Assembly (NCBI GenBank): GCA_039881045.1
Contig: JAYWVB010000006.1
Span: forward strand, 248,001 to 312,000
Direction: 5' to 3'
Length of the DNA stretch: 64,000 bases
Origin: Chaetomium olivaceum
Taxonomy: Eukaryota; Ascomycota; Sordariomycetes; Sordariales; Chaetomiaceae
Shown: positions 10,687 to 21,548 of the stretch, piece after piece
Layout: the number at the start of each line of letters is the position of its first letter
How positions within the stretch are numbered: position 1 is the first letter of the stretch
The notes under the pieces: generated by a model
Told to the model about the DNA's origin: nothing
Database searches by the model: none
What the model saw: the letters and a program-made list of their open reading frames with translations, nothing else
Position numbers and translations under genes: made by a program

Positions 10687-11915
10687 CTACCGGCGGCCAC
10701 GCAGCATCGGTCGTCCCCTCATCACAGGGACGGGTTCCTCCACCTTCGCCGTAAGTAGGGCTTGCTGGATAGTATCCACACCATCAATCAACAAACCCTC
10801 GGTCCGCTTCTCCTCGTCTAAGCGCAGTGCCTGTGTCCTTTGTGCCTCGAGCTGCGCCTTTCGCTCCTCGGTCAGGTACCAGTCCCGGGGAAACTTGAGC
10901 TTGGGCTTGAACTTGTGGTGGCGAGTGTCGAGGGGAAGGTCCTCGAACATGTCGGTGGGGTCCTGTAGTCCGATCTTAGCATGCGATAGGGAATGAGGGA
11001 CAGCTCGCAGCCTCCTACCTTTGCCGTAGCGACCATCTTATCTACAAGGTCTCCCAAGTACCGCTTGTTCTGGGCCTGGTGCTCAAACCGCTCGCAGCTC
11101 TCTTGATGATGTCCTTCTCTGGGTTGTACCGGGGCCCGGCGAGCTTCTTGAGCTTCAACTGCTGGGCCGCAGTAAGGCCTGGCATGTCTGTGGGGCAGAA
11201 CTCAACCACGACCTTCCTGTCGGCGGGGTGGAATTCGCCCATATAGGTTGTGTACCGAAAGCGCAGAATCTCTTGTTCGGTGGGCGGTTGGAACGGCTTG
11301 GCAAGCCCTGGTTTGTGTTAGCCCGCTGGATCAGCCCAGGAAGAGCACGGCGCCGGCAAGCTTACTCGAGAGCAGCGGCATCTCCCACACGGCAACGCGG
11401 GCGTATTCTCGGAACTCGCGGTGCTCCTCGAGTTTGGCGTGGCCCATGGCCATCATGTCGTCCTCCTCGAAATCATCCTCGCCGATTTCGTCCGTGATCA
11501 AGTCCGTATCCACCTCTTCGGCGTTCCAGAAACTCTGCTTCTTAGCCCTCACCGGCCTCCGTAATTCTGCGGCCTCCTCGGTAATTTGCTCGTTAAGTCT
11601 GTCGAACTCCTGCTGCTGCTTCGGTGGCACCTTTTCCCAGTCCTGAAGCATGCGCGTGGCCAATGCCCGCTCTTTTTCGCTGATATTCTCGTCACGAAGA
11701 AAGCTCTTCAAAAACTGGCCCGGGTTGCCAAATTCCTCATCGACTTCCTCCTGATATTCGTTTTTGCTGGCATTGTCGGTTGGTGCTGCGGGGCGCCATT
11801 GCGTCGTCGACAGTGGCCTGCGAGAAATAGACTGCCGGACTGCGGCAGCACGGAGGCTCGGTACCCTCCTGCTGGGCCGCAAACACAACCGGAGGAAGTG
11901 GGCGGGGGAGGCCAT
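10687..11915 (-). CDS. RSM24: Mitochondrial small ribosomal subunit protein Rsm24 (mS35); one frameshift
   Basis: Component of the mitochondrial 37S ribosomal subunit. Exons are 11915–11366, 11307–11019 and 10962–10687, encoding about 371 residues when one base is restored. The N-terminal 40 residues are Arg/Ser-rich with no acidic residue, a typical presequence. An acidic segment (residues about 140–160, DEIGEDDFEEDD) precedes the conserved VEFCPTDMPGL, which is followed by LAGPRYNPEKDIIK and then FEHQAQNKRYLGDLVDKMV. The last two lie in different frames: one base is missing at about 11099–11103, directly after the DIIK codons. Exon 3 begins at the conserved DPTDMFEDLPLD. Introns are 56–58 nt with normal borders. 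The gene is head-to-head with ALG13. Confidence 0.88.
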
Positions 11916-12515
11916 GCCGGATGTCGAGGCGGATCGTGGTGGTTCAGCACGGCTACCGATGCGCGGTGGGACTTGAATCGCCAAAAATTTGGAGTTGCGC
12001 TGGGCACGCCGCCAAGTCCACCAGCCACAAATGTGCACCGCCACTGGGAGGGTGTGTACTTTAAAGTATGCAAGCCCTCTTGTACATACATCTCCAGATG
12101 TATCATGCTCCTCGAGCTTCCACGCTTAGGCCTGCAATATACACGGTAGGCAGAGTATAAGGCGAATCCCAGATACGAAACAATCACCAATTCCAGACCG
12201 TGCTGATACCAGGCAGGTTACTTTACTTCAAGGAGCGCGGACCTCATGCCGCCCAGTCACTCGTCACCTGAAGGACTAAGCGCAGAACCTAAACATTAAA
12301 GGTTGGGAATGAGTCTTCCCTAATCAGCGTCACGTAGTAAATCATAGATGCCGTCTATATATACCACGGGGACAACCCTCTACTTTCGTTCCCGATTTTT
12401 CTCACTCTCTTCAAACCATTCTTGTTGTAACAACTACCACCAAAGTACCACCGAAGTTTAACCTGCCCACCAACGCTTATCGACAGCCCCCAGGTTATTC
12501 TGCCAGCGCGATAAG
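11916..12515. other. Shared upstream region of RSM24 and ALG13
   Basis: A 600-base divergent region. The ALG13 side carries a TATA-like element (listed separately) and a pyrimidine-rich leader at about 12380–12500. Confidence 0.55.
12356..12363 (+). promoter_or_regulatory. TATA-like element upstream of ALG13
   Basis: An uninterrupted TATATATA lies 153 bases before the ALG13 ATG, followed by a CT-rich stretch of the kind common at fungal transcription starts. Assigned from position and sequence only. Confidence 0.4.
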
Positions 12516-13629
12516 ATGAAGCTATCCATATCCATCATCAATCCCAACCATCAAGACACCGCCATCCCCGCTACGATGATCAACCGCTACGACGATTCAA
12601 GTTACGGGTTGGGCACTGACATCGCCTCACAAGCTCGTGAGCTGAAACGCCAGCGGATTGATTCTCCTGTCGATGATCTCACAGCTCAACCGGGCCGCTG
12701 CTGCTTTGTCACAGTCGGGGCGACGGCTGGCTTCCGCTCCCTCCTCGACGAGGTCAGCGCCGCGGGTTTTTTTGATTGCCTTGCGAAGCATGGCTACACC
12801 TCCCTCCACATCCAATGCGGCCCAGACCTTGCCGCTGTCGAGGGCCGCATTGCCAGCTTGAGCGATGAGGAGAAGCATGGCATCTCAGTTCGCTGCTTTC
12901 ACTACACGGACGACATGACCGCACACATTGTCAACTGCCGGGGTCAAGACAATGTACGTCTGGCTGGATGTGTCATTTCTCATGGCGGTAAGTTTTCCTC
13001 CCATCTCGGGCTCGCCCGTGTGTATTTTGTCCTTATTACACCACACTAACGCTTCATCCTAGGCACTGGAACCGTCGGCGAGGTGCTGGGTATCGGAGCC
13101 CCGCTGGTCGTCGTCGCAAATCCGACGTTGATGGACAACCACCAACTCGAGCTGGCCGAGACGCTCGAGGCCCAAAATCTAGTCGTCCACGGGCGCATCG
13201 GGTAAGCCCACCCCCCCCCCCACCCCCCCTTTCTTCAACCCCCATTCTCTCGTGTGCAATTCCGCCACAGCATCTAACCCACCACCCCCACCAAACAGCT
13301 CCCTCACCACCGCCATCCACCGCATTGCCGAGCGAGTCAGCCAAGGCAGGTTGGACGTCCTCCCGCCATACAGCCCGCCGCCGTTTCCCGTCCCCGCCGC
13401 CGACCGCGTCACCCTCTTCGATTGGATGGTGCTGACCTGCTACCCAGACGAGCTCGCCGCGCAGATGCGTGTCGCCGATCTGGGCCGCGCCGAGGCCGAG
13501 TTTGCGGCCAAGCTGCAACAGGAGCAGCAGCAGCATGAGCAACAGTCTGTAGCCAGTGGCAGCAATGTCCCTGCCGCCGCCGCGCCCATCAACCGCCACG
13601 CGGACAGCAGCATGCTGCAGCTCGATTAG
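12516..13629 (+). CDS. ALG13: UDP-GlcNAc transferase catalytic subunit Alg13
   Basis: Catalytic partner of membrane-bound Alg14; adds the second GlcNAc to the dolichol-linked oligosaccharide at the cytosolic face of the endoplasmic reticulum. Exons 12516–12987, 13063–13201 and 13299–13629 encode 313 residues to the first stop. Family motifs are CCFVTVGATAGFRSLL, HIQCGPD, and the UDP-binding core ISHGGTGTVGEVLGIGAPL followed by VVVANPTLMDNHQLELAE. The first intron lies between the two glycines of SHGG. The first 60 residues are a poorly conserved extension; an in-frame ATG at 12561 is an alternative start. The C-terminal region beyond 13380 is longer than yeast Alg13 and Gln/Glu-rich. After the TAG at 13627–13629 the same frame stays open to another TAG (13762) and then to a TGA at 13858–13860, described under findings. 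Confidence 0.92.
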
Positions 13630-14544
13630 GGATGCGAAGCTCGCCATGTCGCTGTTGCGGCTGGTGCTGGTGCGGGCGGTCTGACGAACAATAATCACAA
13701 CAACATCAATAACAACAACAGCATTCCCGCCGTGGCAATCAATGGCGTACCCCAGCCCAACTAGGGTTTCACGGTTGGCAAACCTGCGATTTCTATTGCT
13801 GCTGCTGCTGGTAAAGGCGATGCGCAAACCGGGAAGAGGAAATCGGCGCATCGGCCTTGATAATGAGGGGGGTCTGTTGCCGCCCAAGTCTTAATTAACG
13901 GAGTAATGGCATCCACCATGACTTGACTGCCGTATTATCGACGGCAATTTTTACCTATCCGTCATCTGCACCATTTAGGTGGATGATCAGGACGGCGTTT
14001 GGGCTCGCAAGGATGAGCAAGAGGCTGATTCGGATTTGGCAGATCTACATGAGGGTTATTAGTGCTTGTTATAATGTCGACTTGCTCGGTCAAGGCATGG
14101 GTTTTCTCGCGGAGTTTGAGGATTGAGAGTATAATCGAGTGTGTGGGACGGTTTATTAGTCCCGGTTTATTGGGGGCAGGAAATCTGTCAACTTCCTGGT
14201 ACATGTGGGATCTCTCACATCAAGGCTCGACGGCATTGTGTCTAATTTTACGGGGAGAATGAGGGGACTGGTATGGTAAATGGCAGGAGATACCCTCCTC
14301 TTCCATCATCAGTCGGTGTTCTTGGGATTTATTGACTTTAAGCGGTTGCTCTGGATGGCATATCATATCCGTAGAGCTCCCTATTACGACGGGATAGAAA
14401 TTTAACTGATTTCATGTTTATATTCGTCTCGCTCGTGATATCGTGATATTCTACGCTCCGCCACCAACCGCAACTCCCAACAACTCCACAACCCACAACC
14501 TAACCCCCAACCCCCAATCCCAGAGAGAGTCCCCCCCTCCGCGC
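13630..14544. other. Convergent region of ALG13 and AIP1, with an in-frame extension of ALG13
   Basis: Bases 13630–13860 continue the ALG13 frame through TAG codons at 13627 and 13762 and encode Ala/Gly-, Asn- and Lys-containing low-complexity sequence. From 13861 on, I see only AT-richer 3' sequence and no gene. Confidence 0.5.
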
Positions 14545-16444
14545 TCATTGCAGCCCCTTAACCCCCCAAACCTTAACCGCCGCATCCCCGCCCGTGCTCG
14601 CCACCCTCTGCTCCCCAGCCCACGCCACGCCGTACACGCCATCCTTGTGTGCGTTCGCCGCCTTCACCCGGCTGCCCGGCTTCGCCAGGCTCCACACGTG
14701 CACGTTGGTGTCGAGCCCGCCGCTGGCGGCGTGCGTCCCCGCGCCGTTCCACGCGATGCTCAGCACGCGCGCCGTGTGCGCCGACCACCGGTCTGTGGCC
14801 ACGGCCCATTCCTTTCCGGTGCTTGTTTTGTAGGCTACGATCTTGCCCGAGGCGTTGCCGGCCGCGAGGTGGGCGCCGTCGGCGGAGAAGGCGAGTGCGG
14901 AGATGGCGGCGGTGGAGGTGGTGAGTGTGTGGGAGGGGGTGAGCTTACCGGAGCTGCTGTCGAGGCTGTATACCTGCACGGCGTTGTTGGCGGCGCCGAC
15001 GGCGACCCATGAGCTGTGTGCGGCAATCGCGCTGGGCGTGTAGTCGGTGGGCAGCTGGGCGAGGAGCTTGTCGTTGGCGTAGACGGCGATGCTGTCATCT
15101 AGCGCGACGATGGTGCGGCCGGCTGTGGTGGCGATGCCCTTGGGTTGGGAGGGGAGTTTGACGGATGTGCCGAGGAAGTTGCTGGTGGATTCTTGGATGG
15201 TGCGCAGCGTGTCGTCCCAGCCTACGCTGAAGGTCTGGCCTGCGCCGGCGGCAAACTGTGTCACTTGGTTGGAGTGGGCTTGTCCCTCCACCACGGCGCC
15301 GACGCCTGTCGAGATGTCCCAGCTGCAGACCTTGCCGTCGAAGCTGCCGGTCGTGATGATGTTCCCCTGCCCTTCCGACGCCACACCCAGCGCGGTGACG
15401 CTCTTGTTGTGCCCCTGAACAACCTTGGTAGGCTTGTCGCTACCCTCTGTGAGATAGTTGAGGTCGCCGTTCAGACCCAGGCTGATGATCAGCCCGTCGC
15501 TCCTCCCATGCGGCCACACGACGCCAACCTGCTGATTCTCGACACTGACGCTCCCTTCCTCTCCAATCCGCCACGTCCGCGTACACTCGCCCGACCCGGC
15601 ATCCCACACGCGCACCGTCTGATCCGCGCTCGCGGTAACAAAGCGTGTCGAGTTCTTGGCCCAGCTCACGGCAAAGATGCTGCCCGTGTGTACGCCCTCG
15701 CCTACCTGCTTCGTTGGCTCGCCCGTCTTGCCATCGTACAGCTGGATCCGCCTATCCGCGCCTACCGTGACCAGTGTATTCCCATCCGGGCTGAACGCGG
15801 CGCCCAGTACAAACCCCTTGTGCAAGCCCGCAGCCTTGGTCGCAAACTTGAACGGCGCGCCATGCAGGAAGCACATGGAGCTGTCATCCGACACAGTCGC
15901 CGCCCTCAAGGGCCGCTGCTGGCGGATGGCGACGGCATTGACGACCTTGCTGTGCCCGCTCACTTCGCCGACGCTGTTGCCGCTGTCGGCGGTGAAGCAG
16001 TGGCCGAAGCGCTCGCGGCCGTCGCCCACGGCGATGACCCGCTGGCTGTCGCCGTCCCAGGCGAGGTCGGCGATGCGGCCTGAGATGATGGAGTACTCGC
16101 CCTTAGTGTTGACGGCCTCGACAGCGTCCCATACGCGCACTTTGCCTGAGACGTCGCCCGAGGCGACCCAGAAGCCTGAGGGGGAGAACTTGGCGACGGT
16201 GGTGGTCGTGGTGTGGCCGGTGTATTGCTTGGAGAGGGAGGGGTCGTCGATGCTGCGGAGGAAGATGGACTTGCCAGACTGTATGGTTTGGGGGTTAGAC
16301 GGAGGGCGGGTGTCGGCGTGGTGTGGACCGGGTGCTCACCGCGTAAGCTATGCGCTCTCCTTTGGGGTCGCAGGAGAGCTGGGTCGGCTGGCCCCGCGTT
16401 GTTGCAGGGGCTGCAGCCAGGGTCTTCTCGAGCTCGATCGACAT
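14545..16444 (-). CDS. AIP1: Actin-interacting protein 1 (WD40 double propeller)
   Basis: Works with cofilin to disassemble actin filaments at cortical patches and in hyphal tips. Exons 16444–16340 and 16278–14545 (61-nt intron) give 612 residues, the normal Aip1 length. The N-terminus MSIELEKTLAAAPATTRG, followed by QPTQLSCDPKGERIAY, is characteristic. WD repeats run throughout; clear ones end in KVRVWD, RIQLYD, TVRVWD, KVCSWD, NVHVWS and AVKVWG, consistent with two seven-bladed propellers. The frame is intact. The gene converges on ALG13. A short direct repeat (GGTTGCGT, three copies, 16634–16657) lies upstream of its start. Confidence 0.93.
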
Positions 16445-17005
16445 AATTTGGAGGATGTGAGGTCAGATCCGAGGAATTCGAAAGCAATTGCTTAGTACTT
16501 GGAAACCAGAATACTGTGAAACAAAAAAAAGAAAGTTGGGTTGTTTGGGTTGAGTGGACTTGTCAAGTGGAAATGGGAGTGGGATGATGGAACATGGGGG
16601 AGGTCATGGAGGGGCACGAGGGGCATCGTCAGGGGTTGCGTGGTTGCGTGGTTGCGGGGCAGCAATGCAATGCAAAGCTGACGCCTAACAAACACCTGAA
16701 ACCCCTGATTGGATTATTTCGTGGTTCATGCTCGGTGCCTGTCACAGCCATGCTTCATGTTGTGAGTTTCCCAGAGTGGTTTGTTATTAAGTATTATGAA
16801 CTCTGAATTTTGCACAATACTGGAAAAAAGGTACCTAACCTGCAGAATATCTCAAATACCCAGCACTGCTCTGCTTATGCGATGACGTCACTCAGGTCAA
16901 GTGGGCAGAGCTGGTCTTTGACTGCCCCTATCCAACCCTGAAGATGCGATTATACATAGGCAACAAACGATCTAGTTATGATCCCCATTATCAAGTAACA
17001 ACACG
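16445..17005. other. Intergenic, AIP1 promoter
   Basis: Contains three tandem copies of an 8-base unit (GGTTGCGT-type, about 16634–16657) next to GCAATGCAATGC, and AT-rich sequence at 16780–16860. No gene is seen. Confidence 0.5.
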
Positions 17006-18381
17006 CTAAAAGAACCGCTCCTCCCACTCCCGCCGCATCGAAAACGCGCTGACCTCGCTGCGCGTATCCGAACCACTCACACGATAACCGTCAAACTCGA
17101 GCATTCTGTTGTAGAAGCCGATCTTCCCGGCAATCTCGCCATCTCCAAGAAACTTGATGTAGCTCCCGTCGTCAGTCTCGGAGTGCGCCCCACCCTGGTT
17201 ATCCTCTCCCCGCCACTGAAAGTACAGAGGCTGGTCCGAAGACGACCAGGGCCGCTCGTCCAGCCGAAGAATGCCAGACAAGGGCCCGATCTCAAAAGAG
17301 CCCCACAGGGCGTCGCCGTCGAGCGTGAAGATTATGGCCGAGTCATCTTCGTCGTCGGCATATGCGTGCGGGTCGGTGCAGCGCAGTCGGTACCGACCGT
17401 TCAATAGGCCCAACGGCGGTAGTCTTGAGGGACGGGAGAAGTCATCGTCCCTGTCGTCGTCATCAAAATACGACGGCGGCCCGGGGTAAGGCGGTGGAGG
17501 GCTGTCAGTTGAGTCCCAGTGAGAGGGAGTGGCGTCAAACCGAGACACCTGAGGGCTGGCCACTGTCGGGCGGCTCTGGCTAGCCCTGTTGAAGGGACGA
17601 GAACGCCGCGCCGTCTGGCGAGCGGGTGGCTTATCGGTAAACGCGGGGGACGGAGCGGACGTGGCGCGGGATGATACTGAGTTGGAAGCTCCTGCTCGAG
17701 CGGTACCGCGTCGTGCTGTCTGTTTCGTGCGTGGAGCTCTCTGCGTGGACGGAGCCGGGTTCAGTGTGGTAGGAGCTGCCTTCTTGGTAGCAGGGGCTGT
17801 TTTTTTGGTTGTCGAAGCTGCCTTTTTGGTGGTTGGAGCTGCCTTTTTGGCGACAGGCGTCGTTTTGGCCTTCTTTGCCGCAGGCCCAGTCGGCGCAACT
17901 TGGACATTGCCCTGGGGCCCAATAGATAAATTGAGGTTGATGTTGACATTGGTCCCCGAGTAGGCTCCGCCTTGGCCGTCATCCGCTTTGCGCTTGGTAG
18001 ATTTCTTAGCGGTTGTAGTTGCGGTCGATTCCAATAGCTTCTTTGCAGCCTGCTTGGCTTCACGTTCTCGCTTGTTCCAGTCCTTTTTCAACTCAGTTTC
18101 CACCTTGACGATGTGAGCCGGCACGGCTAGGTTTCCCTTGCTGACAGCATCGAAGAGTCTCATCTTGGCGGTCCCTTTGGTCTTGGATGGCGGTAGGCCA
18201 TAGTGAATGAGTTGCGCCTCATACCAATGAGCCGGGCGGTCTTTCTGGCCGTCGGTACCATCGAATACGGCCTTGAGCTCTGGGATGGTCGCGCGGCGGG
18301 ACGATTGTTGCCGCTGGCTTCCACATGGAAGTCGCCGGAATAGGACCAGCCATCACGCGCGCTCGGGGGAATCAGCGACAT
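17006..18381 (-). CDS. Unnamed basic protein with H1-like Lys/Ala/Thr/Pro repeat and a conserved-looking C-terminal domain; one frameshift
   Basis: Function unknown; about 458 residues after allowing for one missing base at 18291–18296 (GCGCGGCGG). The N-terminal ~100 residues look folded: DGWSYSGDFHVEAS, then ELKAVFDGTDGQKDRPAHWY and HYGLPPSKTKGTAKMRLFDA, a short segment resembling a SAP-like DNA-binding helix pair. A bipartite basic stretch (KKSTKRKADDG) is a possible nuclear signal. Residues about 195–255 repeat KKAAPTTKKAASTTKKTAP, like a linker-histone tail, followed by TKQTARRGTARAG. After a Ser/Pro-rich linker comes a β-rich, probably globular domain (GRYRLRCTDPHAY … GDALWGSFEIGPLSGILRLD … YFQWRGEDNQGG … FLGDGEIAGKIGFY). 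The layout suggests a chromatin-associated protein, which is inference. It is head-to-head with PAB2. Confidence 0.7.
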
Positions 18382-19269
18382 GTTGTGGTTCTCAGGCGAC
18401 TGCCTGCCGGAATCAGGCAGCCGATAGCAAAAGGAATAAAGGCAGTACGAAGCATGTAAATCAATCTGTGTCCGAGTAACGAAGAGATAGCAGGACCTTA
18501 AGGCGGGGTAGTTTTACGCATACCCAATTTCATCTGATTGGCGTTAGTTTTGCAGTTGCTTTGCTTTCGCAAATGCATCAAATGAGGATTTGCGGTCGCC
18601 CAAGGCGAGGCAGTAACGAATAATACCAGAAGCTGCCCAGGAGGCCGAAATGGTAGGCCTCACTCACATATCAATGCATACGAGTTACAAATACATCGAT
18701 GGATTAAACGTTCTCTAAACAAAACAATCCCCGGAGATAATTAGAGAAATATGATCAAAATCTGATGTTTTGAGTTTTGTACAAGGCGGTCATCGAAGGT
18801 ATCAATGATGATGTCGGCGCGTCATAAGAAAGAGATGCCATCATGTAAGTTAAGTACCGGCCTTTAACCGTGGAACACTCGGTGGAAGCCAAGGCTTTAC
18901 GGCGTGGGAAACCGGGGTCCACTCACCCAGCAGTTGTGGCGTCAAAAGCTCGGGCTTCCAGTCCGTCGCCCGTGTCCTGCCTGTCCTCAGGCCAAGCTCG
19001 TCGCGATTTGGAGCACAGATACAAAAAGTAGCTTTATACTACTGCAAGCTTTTGCGCCTAGAAACCAACCGGTTCACTCCTGGTCATTCAGCCATCAATC
19101 AACTCCGGTAAGTAATCCTCGCTGTTTACTTCCATCCTCCCCGCCTCGGCGCACGCGACTCGCGTTCTACGAATCTGGCGCGCGCGAACCCCACCCCTGC
19201 AATCACTGACATCAAGAAGCAGCACAGAAGCTCTGAAGCTCCATCCACCGACTCCGAAACAAATTCAAG
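18382..19269. other. Shared upstream region of the H1-like gene and PAB2
   Basis: Divergent region of about 890 bases, AT-richer in its middle part (18690–18850). No gene, clear TATA box or RNA is recognised. Confidence 0.5.
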
Positions 19270-20020
19270 ATGAGCTCGCCTAGAGACGAGGAGAAGCCGC
19301 ACGATGAGACGCGGGATCACGCAGATGGCGACAATGACGAGGTGCGACGCTCCCGGACCGACGGTCTTGCTGCAGCCCGGCCGCAAAAGAACAAAAGAGG
19401 AGGCTAACTGGTCGATCAGGAAGAGATTTCGGCCATGAAGCAGCGTGTCGCCGAGATGGAGGCTGAGGCGGCCAAGCTGCGGGAGATGCAGGCGTCCCTC
19501 GACCAGGCGCGCCAGGACCTGAGCGAGGACAAAGAAGATATCGACAACCGGAGCATATTCGTCGGGAACGTCGACTACTCCACCTCGCCCGAGGAGCTCC
19601 AGGCGCACTTCCAGAGCTGCGGGTCCATCAACCGCGTCACCATCTTGCTTGATAAGTTTACCGGCCAGCCCAAAGGGTACATTCCGCCCAGACCCCTTCC
19701 AGCTTGGTGGTAGCAGCTTGGTGGTAGCAGCTTGGTGGTAGCAAGTACATACTAACGCAAACGTTGGCAGGTACGCATATGTAGAGTTCAGCGAACCCAA
19801 CCTCGTCGCGCAGGCTCTCGTTCTCAACGACAGTGTCTTTAAGGGAAGGAACATCAAGGTGGAGCCTAAGCGCACAAATATCCCCGGCATGTCGCGTGGA
19901 CGCGGTAGGGGCGGGCTCCGTGGCGGCCGTGGTTCTTTTGGCGGTCGGGGTGGCGGCTACACGAGAGGAGGGTACCGCGGAGGGTACCGGGGCCGGGGCC
20001 GTGGATTCACGCCCTATTGA
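19270..20020 (+). CDS. PAB2: Nuclear poly(A)-binding protein, PABPN1/Pab2 type
   Basis: Binds nascent poly(A) tails in the nucleus and links them to polyadenylation and exosome-dependent decay. Exons 19270–19341, 19420–19676 and 19771–20020 give 192 residues. The order matches the family: acidic N-terminus, a coiled coil (ISAMKQRVAEMEAEAAKLRE), then a single RNA-recognition motif. RNP2 reads IFVGNVDY and RNP1 reads KGYAYVEF, the latter split by intron 2 at the Gly codon. An RGG-rich tail (GRGRGGLRGGRGSFGGRGGG) ends in GRGFTPY, typical of PABPN1 homologues. Intron 2 (94 nt) contains three perfect copies of a 14-base unit. The frame is intact. Confidence 0.92.
19701..19742 (+). repeat. Three perfect tandem copies of a 14-base unit inside PAB2 intron 2
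   Basis: AGCTTGGTGGTAGC occurs three times without interruption (19701–19714, 19715–19728, 19729–19742). It lies between the donor at 19677 and a branch-like ACTAAC at about 19751, ahead of the acceptor at 19769–19770. Confidence 0.95.
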
Positions 20021-21548
20021 ACCCGGAACATGCCTAGGGTAGCAGGCCAGACAGCCTTCCAGGCTGGATGATAAGAGCCGGGAAGAGCTGTCTCTTTTTT
20101 TGTTTTCTTTTTTCTTCACTTCACCTACGGGTATAATCTGCTTTGTATGCTTCGGCAAGGCGTCATGGAATTGGGCAAAAGAACGGAAGGTACGCTCAGC
20201 GCATTTTCGAGTTATCATCGGCATTCAATCGTCGCCCTTGGAGCCCATGCAGAGGATGTGACGGATGCGGGATTCGGCATCTTCTCTAAGCCCTGACGAA
20301 AAAACGGTCGGCTTCGCCGAGGCTCGGCTGCGGGAGGATCGTTTCATCTCGCGTTAGATAGAAGGAGAGGTACAGTTCGCCTGGGAGGTGCTCGTCAATT
20401 GCTATACAATCACATTGTTTGGGTCGCATATCGTATAACAAGGGCGGAGCTTTGTTAGCACGGACAAACATGGAAAAGTTTTGGCCGAAATCTTGACCCC
20501 AGATGGATCTGACACTCAGCAGCGCTTGACGTTTATGCCCGGATTCCGTGTTGCTCCGATTCAGACAGTCACGGCCGTGCATAATTACCTTAGTCTTGGC
20601 CAAAATATCAATGGGAAATCTCGTACTGATCTCGTGCTGCAAACAAGACTAAGTAAGCAATTGAAAATGTTACCAATGTATTGTGTAGTGTACACAGTAG
20701 TTCCAGGCTCATCGAGGCGTCCATGGATGTTTCCGCCCCATGGAAACCCTGGAAGTGGCCAGTGGCGGGGCAGTCGCAGTCGCCCACCCGGCATCCTGTC
20801 TCGGTCGCCTGCAGGGGCTGCGAACGCTAAACGGCCCAGTCAAAAGACGCCCGCGCGTCCTCATTGCGCCCAAACGGAACCTGGAACCCACCCTTGTGAA
20901 TGGCACTGGACCACTGGTGGAGGGCTGCCTGTCGGTGCATGAAATCAGTCTCGACACAAACACCTCACAGTCCATCCTGACAACCGCTAGTCGTCAGCGC
21001 TTGCTCCGACCTTCCGCATTTTACGACTTTACCGCTCTGTCATCCCAGAACCCAGAACAAGAAGAGTTCTGCGTGCCGGCCCCCAGCCACAAGCGTCACC
21101 GCTTACTATTCCCGCTGGCCGCGGCCGTTCGAGCCCAGCCCAGCGATTTTAACGTTATCAATAACCAACGGTAACTGACCAACGAGGTCCCAAAGCGGGG
21201 TGTCGGAGCAGCACAGCCTCATCACTTGCACCCCTCGACTCTCAACTCGATCCTCGACGGCCGGCCTGCGTTCCTTGCTCGCTCTTTCTCGCAAACCCGG
21301 CTCGTGCCGCTCTCGACGTGTCTACCATCCCTTTTACGTCTCGTCCTTTCTCTGAGTGTCGCGCACGCCCCGCGACGCTTCATCGAGCCTCGATCGCGCC
21401 TGTCGCTCCCCCCCCCCCCCCCACCGACTCCCGTCCAAACTCCCGTCCGACTCCCGGTTGAGCACCAGCCGATACTCGGGTAGACCGCCGGCCTGGTGGG
21501 CGATATACGGCGCCAACTTGTTCGGTCTGACTTGCGCTTCCGGTCACC
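20021..21548. other. Intergenic and long upstream region of RSP5
   Basis: About 1.5 kb. The PAB2 3' end lies at the left (T-rich at 20093–20115). The right part is a GC- and pyrimidine-rich probable leader of RSP5 with a 15-base C tract. A 144-codon ATG-started frame at 20740–21174 resembles nothing known and is not called. Confidence 0.5.
21408..21422 (+). repeat. Poly-C tract of 15 bases in the RSP5 leader
   Basis: Fifteen uninterrupted C residues, 126 bases before the RSP5 ATG. Its length is likely to vary between reads or strains. Confidence 0.85.

Noticed and set aside
20740..21174. 144-codon ATG-started frame upstream of RSP5
   Set aside because: No motif, no intron signals, and it lies in the probable RSP5 promoter or leader; could be random.
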